DNA of 64,000 nt, taken from the NCBI GenBank assembly GCA_964016875.1, contig OZ024735.1, positions 10,277,338-10,341,337 on the forward strand, given 5' to 3'. Below, in pieces: positions 11,667 to 20,839 of the stretch. Each line of letters starts with the position of its first letter. The stretch's first letter is position 1. Source of the DNA: Fallopia convolvulus. Lineage: Eukaryota; Streptophyta; Magnoliopsida; Caryophyllales; Polygonaceae. A program made the translations under genes and the position numbers. Under the pieces are notes generated by a model, which worked only from the letters and a program-made list of their open reading frames with translations, was not told where the DNA came from and made no database searches.

Positions 11667-12305
11667 AGAGGGGTTTTAAAGGAGAGAGGAGGTGAAGGGT
11701 AGAAGGGGAAGTGGAATAACCTCGATAACCGTTGCCCAATGAACGTGGGGCGCCGTTTCAACTTCTCAAGCACGCTTCTGGACACGCGTCACAATCTCTT
11801 GGGAAGTCCTTTTCAAATTTTGAATACTTGGCCTGTAACGCTTCAGAGCTTCTGACACGAAAGTCCGCTTCCCAAGTGACGGATTTTCTTTGAAGATTAG
11901 TCAGTGTTCCCTTTGTAGATGCAGCAGTTCCCATGATCCTTTCAAGGTCAGGGAGAGTGAAGTGGTTGAGAGAACTTCACACTCATCTTTTTGTGGGGCT
12001 AGGGAACTCAAAGGGAACCAGACGATTTGCAACTCGATAAAGGAAATGTTTTGGCTCATGAAAAGCATTTGTCTGGTCCCTAGCTTAAGGTGGGTCATAT
12101 GATCAACCGTCATGGTGGCTTGTAATGAGGGATAAAGGGAACTCTGGTTGATCATTTTGGGCCAAAAGAAATAGAGTTCCTTTGTACACATTTTTTTCTC
12201 TAGACTAGTAATCATGGCATAGTGAAAGCAATGAATCCAAGTTCCTTATCATGCAATTTTAGATAAACTAGTCAGGCATTGGGAGAGAGATAAACAGGGA
12301 CTTGT
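11667..12305. other. Spacer between pol and the env-like ORF (copia 1)
   Basis: About 640 bp without a supported ORF. It holds a stretch near 12095-12170 (GTAATGAGGGATAAAGGGAA, GATCATTTTGGGCC) that is conserved at 35930-35990 in element 2, and several GTTCCC/GGGAAC words. Any promoter, splice or internal-initiation signal for the downstream ORF would lie here; none is clear. Confidence 0.55.
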
Positions 12306-15300
12306 TTAGTTTAGAGTTATCATCCCTAGAAGCATTCGAAAACGCTGGTAGGGACGTCTGTCTAAAGCTTTGGTAAGAATATCCGCAATTTGCTCTTCAG
12401 TTCTACAGTGTTCCATCGAAATGTTCCCATTCTCAACATTGTCACGTAGAAAGTGATGTCTTATATCAATATGCTTAGTTCTAGAATGATGCACAGGATT
12501 TTTGGAAATGTTTATGGCACTAGTGTTATCACAGAGTATGGGAACTGGGCCAAAAGACATACCGTAATCCTGGAGTTGTGACTTAAGCCATAGAACCTGG
12601 GAACAGCATGATGCGGCAGCCACATATTCAGCTTCAGCTGTGGAGAGTGCAACTGAGTTTTGCTTTTTAGATCCCCACGAGACTAAGCAGGATCCTAAGA
12701 ACTGGGCCATTCCTGAAGTGCTCTTTCTGTCAACCAAGTTCCCTGCAAAGTCAGCATCTGTGTATGCAATGAGCTCAAGGGAACTGTTCCTTGGATACCA
12801 AAGGCACAAGTTATTGTTCCCTTTGAGATACCTGAAAATTCTCTTCACCTCTTTCAGGTGTGATTCCTTAGGGTTAGCTTGAAAACGAGCACAAAGACAT
12901 ACGGAGAACATGATATCAGGTCTACTAGCGGTTAAGTAGAGAAGGGACCCGATCATACCTCGATAGTTCCTTTGGTCCACACTGATACCTGTTTCATCTG
13001 CATTTAGCCTTGAATTTGGTGAGATGGGAGTGTCAATGGGCTTTGAATGTTCCATCCCATACTTCACGAGCATTTCCTTGATGTATTTCTGTTGATGGAT
13101 CTTTGTTCCCTCCTTTGTTTGGGATATTTGAAGTCCCAAGAAGAACGTGAGTTCCCCAATGAGACTCATTTCAAACTCACTGCTCATGAGGTCCTTAAAT
13201 TTTTCTACAAGAGTTTCGTTAGTTGCTCCAAAAACAATGTCATCAACATATACTTGCACAATCAAAATGTCTTTAGACTCTTTCTTTAAAAACAAAGTCT
13301 TGTCTATGGAACCTCGAAGATATCCATGGGACAAGAGGAATTGAGCAAACCTGTCATACCAGGCTCGGGGAGCTTGTTTGAGTCCGTAAAGGGCCCTTTC
13401 CAGGAAATAGACATGGTTGGGCATTTTCTCATCTTCGAATCCTGGAGGTTGGGCCACATACACTTCTTCCTTGAGATGTCCGTTTAGGAAGGCTGTTTTC
13501 ACATCCATTTGATAAAGTTTGAATCCCTTGTGAGCAGCATAGGCGATGAGAAGTCTGATTGCCTCTATCCTGGCAACTGGTGCGAAGGTCTCATCGTAGT
13601 CAATCCCTTCCTCTTGTCTGTATCCTTGTGCTACTAACCTAGCCTTGTTCCTTGCTACAGCTCCAGTATCATCGAGCTTGTTCCTAAAAACCCATCGGGT
13701 TCCTATGATGTTCTTGTTTTTGGGCCTAGGAACTAGCTTCCAAACTTTGTTTCTCTCGAATTGGTGGAGTTCCTCTTGCATGGCTTGAATCCAGTCCGGG
13801 TCCTTTAATGCTTCTTTGATATTTTTGGGTTCCACCATTGAAACAAACGCGTTAAAAGCACAAAAATTATTGAGAGAGGAGCGAGTTAGAACACCTTTAT
13901 CAAGAGGGGAGATGATGTTCTCAAGGGGGTGGTCCTTCCTTTGTTGAAAGGTTCTTGCATGAGAGAGTTCCTTTGCATGTGTATTATCCTCATGGGAACT
14001 CTCATCTTCAGCTTCTTCATTTGATGTTTCTTCAGAGATTTCTGGCAGGTTCCCTCTTTGTTCCCCTTGAATACTTGATTCTGGCAGTGTATTGTCTTGG
14101 GGGACAGCAGAGTTGTTCCCTGAAGAGGGGACCTCGAGAGAGTTGGAGGTTTCTTGTAGTTCTTCTGAGGAGGGAGCCTCAAGGGAGGTTTGATCAGTGA
14201 GGGTTGGACCTTCGTCGTTGTTCCCTGGTTGTGGGATATGGCTTGCACTTGGATAGTCTTCATCCCTTTTCCTTGGCTCATCCTCGTCATCATCATCATC
14301 TTCATGTCTGACTAGCTTGAACAGAGTTCCCTTCCCTTGGGACTCGGTTCCCATCTTTACAGACTTTTCATTGAAGACGACATGAATGCTTTCCTCTATC
14401 TTCTTGGTTCTTTTATTGTAGACTCTGTAAGCCTTGCTTTGTGATGAGTATCCCAGGAAGATCCCTTCGTCGCTTCTGGGGTCGAATTTGCCAAGATTGT
14501 CTTTTCCGTTGTTGTGAACAAAGCATGTGCAACCAAATGTTCTCAAGTGTGAGATGTTTGGTTTTCTCCCTTTGATGAGCTCATAGGAAGTCTTGTTGAT
14601 CAGGGGCCTTGTCATGGCTCGATTCAGGATATATGTAGCTGTGGAGATTGCTTCAGTCCAGAAGTACTCGGGAACTCCACTTTCGATCATCATGGTTCTA
14701 GCCATATCTTCCAGAGTTCTGTTCTTTCTCTCGACCACTCCATTTTGCTGAGGGGTGCGAGGAGCTGAAAAGTTGTGAGAGATCCCATTTTGCTCACAGA
14801 AGTTTAGGAACTCCGAGTTTTGAAACTCAGTTCCATGATCAGATCTGATTGCTTTCAGTTTCAGCCCCAAGCTTACTTCAGTTCTTTTGATGAAGGGCTC
14901 AAATTCTTCAAACGCTTGTGATTTTGCCTTCAAGAAAACAACCCAGGTGAATCTTGAAAAGTCATCAATTAAGACATACATGTACCTTTTTCCACCGTAG
15001 CTGGTTGTTCTCATGGGACCACAGAGATCCATGTGAATCAACTCCAGGGACCTGGTTGTGCTTACCACCTTCTTCGGTTTGAAGGAGGTCCTGGTCTGTT
15101 TCCCTCGAACACATGCTTCACACATTTTGACTCCTTCGAGATTGATCCGTGGAAGACCAATGACCAGATCCTGTAGATAAAGCTTCAGGATTTGATTTAC
15201 ACCAGCATGTCCCAGTCTTCGATGCCAGAGTTCCGTGTCATCTTGGGAACTCGCAAGGCACAGCTTCATTGGTGGTTCAAAGTTGGTGTCCACCACATAC

Positions 15301-15647
15301 ACATTGTTGTATCTTCTTCCTCTCAGAATTACTTTGTTGGTCTTCTTGTTGATGACGAGACATTCATCTGAGTCGAAAGTGACGATGTTGTTCCCTTGAT
15401 CACACATCTGGGAGACACTCAGCAGATTGTATCCCAGATCCTTTACCAGATTTACGTTGCTAACTTTAATAGATCTATTGAGCAACACTTCTCCTTTTCC
15501 AATAACTTCTCCCTTGTTCTTCTTGCCAAATGAGACGTGGCCTCCTTCGGCATGAGTGTGGAGTGAGATGAGGATATCCTTGTTCCCTGTCATATGGTTC
15601 GAGCATCCACTATCTATGAACCATGTACTGTTCCCTCTCACAGCCAC
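12306..15647 (-). CDS. pol: Pol polyprotein of copia element 1 (PR-IN-RT-RNase H)
   Basis: 1,113 codons, uninterrupted. Aspartic protease with WFIDSGCSNHMTG (catalytic Asp about residue 12). Integrase zinc site H142/H147 and C176/C179; catalytic D207 (HMDLCG), D270 (RSDHGTEF) and E306 (QNGVVERKNR), giving the D,D-35-E spacing; GTPQQNG-like substrate-binding region. An acidic, low-complexity linker spans about residues 440-595. Reverse transcriptase follows with QMDVKTAFLNG (D715) and the YVDD box at 800-803. RNase H has YTDADFAG, STAEAEY and the SRTKHIDIRHHF region. All key residues are present, so the enzyme set looks functional. The frame opens at a GTG right after a TAG and is +1 relative to gag, so it needs splicing, reinitiation or recoding to be made. 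The first ATG is inside the protease. Confidence 0.93.
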   Translation of the reverse strand: MAVRGNSTWFIDSGCSNHMTGNKDILISLHTHAEGGHVSFGKKNKGEVIGKGEVLLNRSIKVSNVNLVKDLGYNLLSVSQMCDQGNNIVTFDSDECLVINKKTNKVILRGRRYNNVYVVDTNFEPPMKLCLASSQDDTELWHRRLGHAGVNQILKLYLQDLVIGLPRINLEGVKMCEACVRGKQTRTSFKPKKVVSTTRSLELIHMDLCGPMRTTSYGGKRYMYVLIDDFSRFTWVVFLKAKSQAFEEFEPFIKRTEVSLGLKLKAIRSDHGTEFQNSEFLNFCEQNGISHNFSAPRTPQQNGVVERKNRTLEDMARTMMIESGVPEYFWTEAISTATYILNRAMTRPLINKTSYELIKGRKPNISHLRTFGCTCFVHNNGKDNLGKFDPRSDEGIFLGYSSQSKAYRVYNKRTKKIEESIHVVFNEKSVKMGTESQGKGTLFKLVRHEDDDDDEDEPRKRDEDYPSASHIPQPGNNDEGPTLTDQTSLEAPSSEELQETSNSLEVPSSGNNSAVPQDNTLPESSIQGEQRGNLPEISEETSNEEAEDESSHEDNTHAKELSHARTFQQRKDHPLENIISPLDKGVLTRSSLNNFCAFNAFVSMVEPKNIKEALKDPDWIQAMQEELHQFERNKVWKLVPRPKNKNIIGTRWVFRNKLDDTGAVARNKARLVAQGYRQEEGIDYDETFAPVARIEAIRLLIAYAAHKGFKLYQMDVKTAFLNGHLKEEVYVAQPPGFEDEKMPNHVYFLERALYGLKQAPRAWYDRFAQFLLSHGYLRGSIDKTLFLKKESKDILIVQVYVDDIVFGATNETLVEKFKDLMSSEFEMSLIGELTFFLGLQISQTKEGTKIHQQKYIKEMLVKYGMEHSKPIDTPISPNSRLNADETGISVDQRNYRGMIGSLLYLTASRPDIMFSVCLCARFQANPKESHLKEVKRIFRYLKGNNNLCLWYPRNSSLELIAYTDADFAGNLVDRKSTSGMAQFLGSCLVSWGSKKQNSVALSTAEAEYVAAASCCSQVLWLKSQLQDYGMSFGPVPILCDNTSAINISKNPVHHSRTKHIDIRHHFLRDNVENGNISMEHCRTEEQIADILTKALDRRPYQRFRMLLGMITLN

Positions 15648-15668
15648 CTACAAGGAAAAGTTAGTGTT
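15648..15668 (-). promoter_or_regulatory. Candidate 3' splice site at the gag/pol boundary (copia 1)
   Basis: On the element strand gag ends CACTAA and runs straight into CTTTTCCTTGTAG, after which pol begins GTGGCTGTG. CTAAC followed by a pyrimidine run and TAG resembles a branch point plus acceptor. The TAG is itself the stop closing the pol frame upstream, so an acceptor there would remove it. The equivalent place in element 2 has TTCTTTTGCAG before GTG. No strong matching donor is obvious. Confidence 0.4.
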
Positions 15669-16113
15669 TTGAGACCCAGGCAAGATGACTCTTGCCAGGT
15701 CCCTTGCAAGGGAAAACATTTTCATTTAAGATATAGTCAGAAATGTTGATGTCTTTGGAATTTTGAGAGTTGGAGTTCCTTTGGTGATGAGCATGACGTT
15801 TTTGTCTGTTTGGGAACTCATGGCTTCTAGGGATTTGGGCTCTCTTCTTGGGACATGCATCCTTGTAGTGCCCATGAGCACCACAGTGCCAACATGTCTT
15901 GTAGTATTCTCCCAGGTAGTATTTTGGGTGTGGTCTCTGGATACGGTTCCTATCCATGGTTTCTTTGTTGTAAACTCGAGACCCATTTCCCTTAGCAATT
16001 TTGACATAGATTCTATGTCCAGAGTTCCCAGTATAGTAGTCTTTCTCACCATTGTTTCCACTCTCTAGGACCCTGATTTTTTCTTCGAGATGAGCATTTT
16101 TCTGTTTCTCGCA
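15661..16113 (-). CDS. gag: Gag C-terminal part with second zinc knuckle (copia 1)
   Basis: Same reading frame as the main gag ORF, directly beyond its TAG stop at 16114-16116. It begins CEKQKNAHLEEKIRVLESG, contains a second zinc knuckle CWHCGAHGHYKDAC (CX2CX4HX4C) and ends HLAWVSKH-stop. Element 2 reads through the same place with a glutamine codon, so the stop looks like a single C-to-T nonsense change in this copy rather than a design feature; stop readthrough cannot be excluded. Without it gag would be about 646 residues with two widely separated zinc knuckles, which is unusual. An ATG at 15957 could in principle start a small product. Confidence 0.75.
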   Translation of the reverse strand, partial: CEKQKNAHLEEKIRVLESGNNGEKDYYTGNSGHRIYVKIAKGNGSRVYNKETMDRNRIQRPHPKYYLGEYYKTCWHCGAHGHYKDACPKKRAQIPRSHEFPNRQKRHAHHQRNSNSQNSKDINISDYILNENVFPCKGPGKSHLAWVSKH

Positions 16114-17601
16114 CTAGAGTTCTAAGGCTCTACACTCATGGATCTCATGTTCGCTCAGGGGTGACTTTCTGTTCTTGGAGCACTCACCTTTGTATCCTAT
16201 GCCATGTCTGGCTGGGACGAACTTGATTTGGGAACTAGAGGCTTCAGGGTGTTCGGGAGTCTTACTCAGGTTTTGCAGGAGGGTGTTCTCATCTTTCTCT
16301 AAAGTTTTGATTTCTCTTTCTAGATCTACGATGTGAGACACATGGGACTTGAGTTTTTCTAGAAGGGATATGCAGTTGGGACAGGGCTCAAGACCAACCA
16401 ATTGAGAATTTATGTGTTCCTGTTTTTCCAACTTGTTTTGCAGTTTTATGTTATCTTTAACAAGACTTGAAAGGATTTTCAACAGTTCAGGTTTTTCATA
16501 ATTACTCAAGGAATCAAGAACAGTTTCAGTGGTTACCTCACTGGGTTGTTCCCCAGTGGTTTCTCCTATGGCCATGCCACACATGTCCGGGAGTGCCCAT
16601 GCTTCAGGATCTTCGTCTTCATCATCGCTCCAAGTAGCGATGTAGGCCTTCTTTCCTTGCTTTCTGCCTTCAGTTCCTTGTGGACATTCCTTCGCAAAAT
16701 GTCCTTTCCTGTTGCATTTGTAGCAAGTCACTTCTGAGAGATCCTTCTCTGTGGGCTTTCTTTGGGAACTCTGTCCCTTTCCCCAGTTCCCACTGTTCCG
16801 TTGAGACTTTCCTTTGTAGAAATTTCGAAGAGCCTTTGTTACAAGAACTAGCTCTTCATCCTCTTCTTCTTCAGAGTCTTCATGTTGTTCTTGGGTTGAT
16901 TTGAGCATCTTTTCGATCTTGAGTGCGATCCCTCGATGAGCTCGAGTTTGTTCCTTATCATCGATCTTCCTCTTCTCATGTCCCACTAGCTTTCCAAACA
17001 CTTGATGAAGCATAAGTGTTCGATTTTCTGGGTTTTCCTTGAACATCGTTCTCTCGTTTGCCCATTCTCCAGTCAATCCATTGAAGAGCTGTTGGACCTT
17101 CATTTTGTGGGTGATTTCTTCTTTTGTGATCCCCAATCCTTCCATCTTAGTGCAAAGTCCTTCAAACCGGAATTGGTAGCTATCGACGGACTCTCCCATC
17201 TCCATTTGGAAGTTGTAGAACTCCCTCTTTGCGTTCATTTGAAGATCTTCTCTGAGATCTGAGTTCCCAACGTGCATTTGTTGGATGGCTTCCCACATTT
17301 CCTTGGCTGTGTCAAGGTTTGCAACCCTGTCACAATCTTGTACGCACATAGACCTCTTTAGGTACTGTTTGGCTTTATAGTTTGCCTCCATGCACTTGTA
17401 CTCGTTGGGACCCCACTTTGAGAGGTCGTTGACAATAGCTGGATCGATTTCGAAGTTCCCCCTTTCGATGACGCACCAGGCTTGGTAGTCTTGGCCACGC
17501 ATCCAATCTTTCATGTCTCGTTGCCAGCTTTCAAATCTTCCTGTTATAAGCCTTGGCGGCTTGCTGGTATTGTTCCCCACCTGAGTAAGTTCCTGAGCCA
17601 T
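16114..17601 (-). CDS. gag: Gag (capsid/nucleocapsid) of copia element 1
   Basis: 495 codons from an ATG only about 38 bp after the primer site, the first ATG of the leader. The N-terminal ~230 residues (FESWQRDMKDWM... TAKEMWEAIQ... SYQFRFEGLCTKMEG... QLFNGLTGEW) match the copia-type gag fold that packages RNA into virus-like particles. A CCHC zinc knuckle CYKCNRKGHFAKEC lies near residue 295, followed by an acidic stretch and a long coiled-coil region (~370-450) rich in Leu/Lys/Glu heptads. The ORF ends at a TAG, after which homologous sequence continues in frame (15661-16113), so this copy probably makes a truncated Gag. Confidence 0.9.
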   Translation of the reverse strand: MAQELTQVGNNTSKPPRLITGRFESWQRDMKDWMRGQDYQAWCVIERGNFEIDPAIVNDLSKWGPNEYKCMEANYKAKQYLKRSMCVQDCDRVANLDTAKEMWEAIQQMHVGNSDLREDLQMNAKREFYNFQMEMGESVDSYQFRFEGLCTKMEGLGITKEEITHKMKVQQLFNGLTGEWANERTMFKENPENRTLMLHQVFGKLVGHEKRKIDDKEQTRAHRGIALKIEKMLKSTQEQHEDSEEEEDEELVLVTKALRNFYKGKSQRNSGNWGKGQSSQRKPTEKDLSEVTCYKCNRKGHFAKECPQGTEGRKQGKKAYIATWSDDEDEDPEAWALPDMCGMAIGETTGEQPSEVTTETVLDSLSNYEKPELLKILSSLVKDNIKLQNKLEKQEHINSQLVGLEPCPNCISLLEKLKSHVSHIVDLEREIKTLEKDENTLLQNLSKTPEHPEASSSQIKFVPARHGIGYKGECSKNRKSPLSEHEIHECRALEL

Positions 17602-17638
17602 TTTGACACCTGCGATGCTAACACAAATCTAGAGTGCT

Positions 17639-17652
17639 AGCTCTGATACCAA
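17639..17652 (-). other. Primer binding site (initiator Met tRNA), copia 1
   Basis: Reading the element strand away from the 5' LTR: ATTGGTATCAGAGC. TGGTATCAGAGC is the usual plant copia complement to the 3' end of initiator methionine tRNA, 2 bp from the LTR. Confidence 0.93.
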
Positions 17653-17653
17653 T

Positions 17654-18710
17654 TGTTGGATCGTAATCGGTTAGCAGTGAGCTTGGGAACTGGCAATTAA
17701 GCTGTTCCCAAGGCAGCGGAAGTAAATAATCGCAAGTAATAAAAACAGTTAAGGGGACAGTTCCTTTATAGAGGAACCCCACTACAACCAACTAGTTGTA
17801 TGGGTAAACCTCTACCTCCGCTTGGAGGATTTTGAATGACTTACTTATATTGATTGCTTTGTTCCTTAGTTACACAGCCGGATTTACACTTCTCTGTTCC
17901 TACAAGTTCTTCCTAACTCTAGCAACACTAGTAAATCCTCTCAACTGAGTTCCTAAGCTCACAACAGCAAAACACAAGTAACTCAAACCTTACGCTGACT
18001 TCTCAGTTCCCTTGCTCCAGGGAACTTCAGCTTCACCGTCGTCGAGATCACACACTCGCCGGCGGGGACTTCTCTTCCTTTTCTTTCTTTTCTCAGATGT
18101 GGGTGTTTTGTAAGTTCTGGGAGAAGTACTCAACCGAGTACTATTCATTTGGCTTTATAGTCCATTTGTCTTGGGCAGTAGCATCTTTCGTTTGTGTCCA
18201 AAATGCCCTTTGCTTGATGCCCAAGTTGTACTTTCTTCACATGTGACTTTGGTTTGAACTAGGTCAACTTCTTGAATCAATCGGACCGTTGGATGAAGCG
18301 TGACAGTCTGATCCTCAGACTGTTACCTCTGGCTGTCTGAGACAAGATCCCGCAATCTGCGCTGAACGGTCGTTGTCTTCACATGTGAGTTCCCATTTCA
18401 TGGGAACTAACTTCTTCAGAGTTCCCTTGATGGAAACTCTTCATCGTTGTAAGCTTGTGTTTTCTTGTTTGTTTCTGGGAGTTCCCACTTCATGGGAACT
18501 TTCCTCTTCAGAGTTCCCTTGATGGAAACTCTTCATTGTGGCTAGCAGTGGCTTTGTCATTCATAGGAGTTCTTTGCTGTACCTGTGTTCCTTAGAAATA
18601 CTTGAACAAACCACATTAGTTCCCTATGGTGTTTGTCATTATCAAAACTTAAAGAGGAGTGAATCGTTGATCCGTTGCTTAGAACCAGAGGTCCCAACAA
18701 CGTCCCAACA
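17654..18710 (-). repeat. 5' LTR of copia element 1
   Basis: 1,057 bp, TG...CA, matching 7781-8837 at about 99.6% by eye. Contains the duplicated GTTCCC/GGGAAC palindromic module at 18387-18537. Transcription of the element would start here and run leftward. Confidence 0.95.
18152..18162 (-). promoter_or_regulatory. Probable TATA box of copia element 1
   Basis: The minus strand reads GGACTATAAAGCC. It lies about 550 bp into the LTR, downstream of the palindromic module. The older element 2 has TATATATAA at the corresponding place just before a similar CAAGACAAA-type stretch, which supports the assignment. A second TATAAAGG near the far LTR end is less likely. Confidence 0.5.
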
Positions 18711-18715
18711 ACATT
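18711..18715. other. Target-site duplication of copia element 1 (right copy)
   Basis: ACATT immediately after the LTR end CCCAACA, matching 7776-7780. Confidence 0.93.
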
Positions 18716-20839
18716 TCATCGAACACTTCGCATGCAATGTTAGATCACAAGTCATTTTAAAGGCAAAAGGAGAAAAAACCAGTGAACTTTAAAGACATCT
18801 AGGTATAAGCATAAATAATGAGGATAGTATCAAGCTAATAAGCTCATTCTGCTCTATAAAATTAAGACCCATCGAATAAAAGCATAAATTCGAAACTAGA
18901 AACCCAATGCCACATTTAGGAGTGACATTTACATGGACATTTAATCGAACACTAGGCATGCAATGTTAGATCACAAATCATTTTAAAGGCAAAAAGGAGA
19001 AAAAAAAAGCGAACTTTAAAGACATCTAGGCATAAGCTTAAAGAATGAGGATAGTATCAAGCCAATAAGCACATTGTAGACTATAAAATCAAGTCCGATC
19101 GAATAAAAGCATAAATTCGAACATAGAAACCGAATGCCACATTTAGGGATACATTTACATGGACATTTCATCGAACACATACCTTGCAATGTTAGATCAC
19201 AAGTCATTTTAAACGCAAAAGGAGAAAAAAAAAGTGAACTTTAAAGAATTCTAGGCATAAGCATAAAGAATGAGGATATTATCAAGCCAATAAGCACATT
19301 TTTCACTACTAAATCAAGCCTGATCAAATAAAAGCATAAATTCGAACCTAGAAACCGAATGCCACATATAGGAGTACATTTACATGGACATTTCATCGAA
19401 CACTTGGCGTGCAATGTTAGATCACAAGTCATTTTAAAGGCAAAATGAGAAAAAAAAACAAGTGAATTTTAAACACATATAGGTATAAGCATAAAGAATA
19501 AGGATAGTATCAAGCCAATAAGCACATTCTGCATTATAAAATAAAGATCAATCGAATAAAAGCATAGATTCGAACCTAGAAACCGAATGCCACATTTAGG
19601 TGTCACATTTACATGGACATTTCATCGAACACTTGGCGTGCAATGTTAGATCACAAGCCATTTTAAAGGCAAAAGGAGAAAAAACAAGGGAACTTTAAAG
19701 ACATCTAGGCATAAGCATAAAGATTGAGGCTAGTATCAAGCCAATAAGAAGATTATGCACTATAAAATCAAGACCGATCGAGTAACAGCATAAATTCGAA
19801 CCTAGAAACCGAATGCCACATTTAGGAGTACATTTACATGGACATTTCATTGAACACTTGGCGTGCAATGTTAGATCACAAGTCATTTTAAAGGCAAAAG
19901 AAGAAAAAACAATCGAACTTTAAAGACATCTAGGCATAAGCATAAAGATTCAGGATAGTATCAAGCCAATAAGCACATTCTGCACTATAAAACCAAGACC
20001 AATCGAATAAAAGCATATATTCGAACCTAAAAACTGAATGCCACATTTAGAAGTACATTTACATGGACATTTCATCAAACACTTGGTGTGAAATGTTAGA
20101 TCACAAGTCATTTTAAAGGAAAAAGGAGAAAAAACAAGGGAACTTTAAAGACATCTAGGCATAAGCATAAAGATTGAGGCTAGTATCAAGCCAATAAGAA
20201 GATTCTGCACTATAAAATTAAGACCGATCGAGTAACAGCATAAATTCGAACCTAGAAACCGAATGCCACATTTAGGAGTACATTTACATGGACATTTCAT
20301 TGAACACTTAGCGTGCAATGTTAGATCACAAGTCATTTTAAAGGCAAAAGGAGAAAAAACAAGTGAACTTTAAAGACATCTAGGCATAAGCTTAAAGAAC
20401 GAGGATAATATCAAGCCAATAAGCACATTCTGCACTACTAAATCAAGACTGATCGAATAAAAGCATAAATTCGAACCTAGAAACCGAATGCCACTTTTAG
20501 CAGTACATTTATATGGACATTTCATCGAACACTTCGCATGCAATGTTAGATCACAAGTCATTTGAAAGGCAAAAGGAGAAAAAACCAGTGAACTTTAAAG
20601 ACATCTAGGTATAAGCATAAATAATGAGGATAGTATCAAGCTAATAAGCTCATTCTGCTCTATAAAATTAAGACCCATCGAATAAAAGCATAAATTCGAA
20701 ACTAGAAACCCAATGCCACATTTAGGAGTGACATTTACATGGACATTTCATCGAACACTAGGCATGCAATGTTAGATCACAAGTCATTTTAAATTCAAAG
20801 AAGAGAAGAAAAAAAGTGAACTTTAAAGACATCTAGGCA

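Larger units (their letters stand above)
7781..18710 (-). mobile_element. Ty1-copia LTR retrotransposon 1, SIRE/Maximus-like, near intact
   Basis: A complete 10,930-bp element: 1,057-bp LTRs beginning TG and ending CA, 5-bp TSD, initiator-Met tRNA primer site, gag, pol in the order protease-integrase-RT-RNase H, then a large third ORF before the polypurine tract. The integrase-before-RT order marks Ty1-copia; the long extra ORF after pol and long LTRs fit the SIRE/Maximus lineage. The LTRs differ at only about four positions, all transitions, so insertion was recent. Pol and the third ORF are open throughout. The visible faults are one in-frame stop in gag and an unexplained gag/pol frame break that may be normal biology. 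The lineage call is by architecture and sequence feel, not by a tree. Confidence 0.92.

Noticed and set aside
15648..15680. A 28-bp intron starting at the GT after the last tryptophan codon of gag
   Set aside because: It would restore the frame, but it is well below the minimum intron size for plants; only the acceptor-like part is reported.
12306..17601. Programmed frameshift joining gag and pol
   Set aside because: The frames do not overlap: pol is closed by a stop downstream of the gag stop, and the offset differs in the second copy.
18890..18925. CENP-B box in the satellite (ATTCG...CGAAT)
   Set aside because: It is only a 5-bp inverted repeat and lacks the required CGGG core spacing.
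18900..18930. Pol III B-box or tRNA-derived origin of the satellite (GGTTCGAATTT on the reverse strand)
   Set aside because: Only a partial B-box match; no A box at the right distance and no cloverleaf could be drawn.
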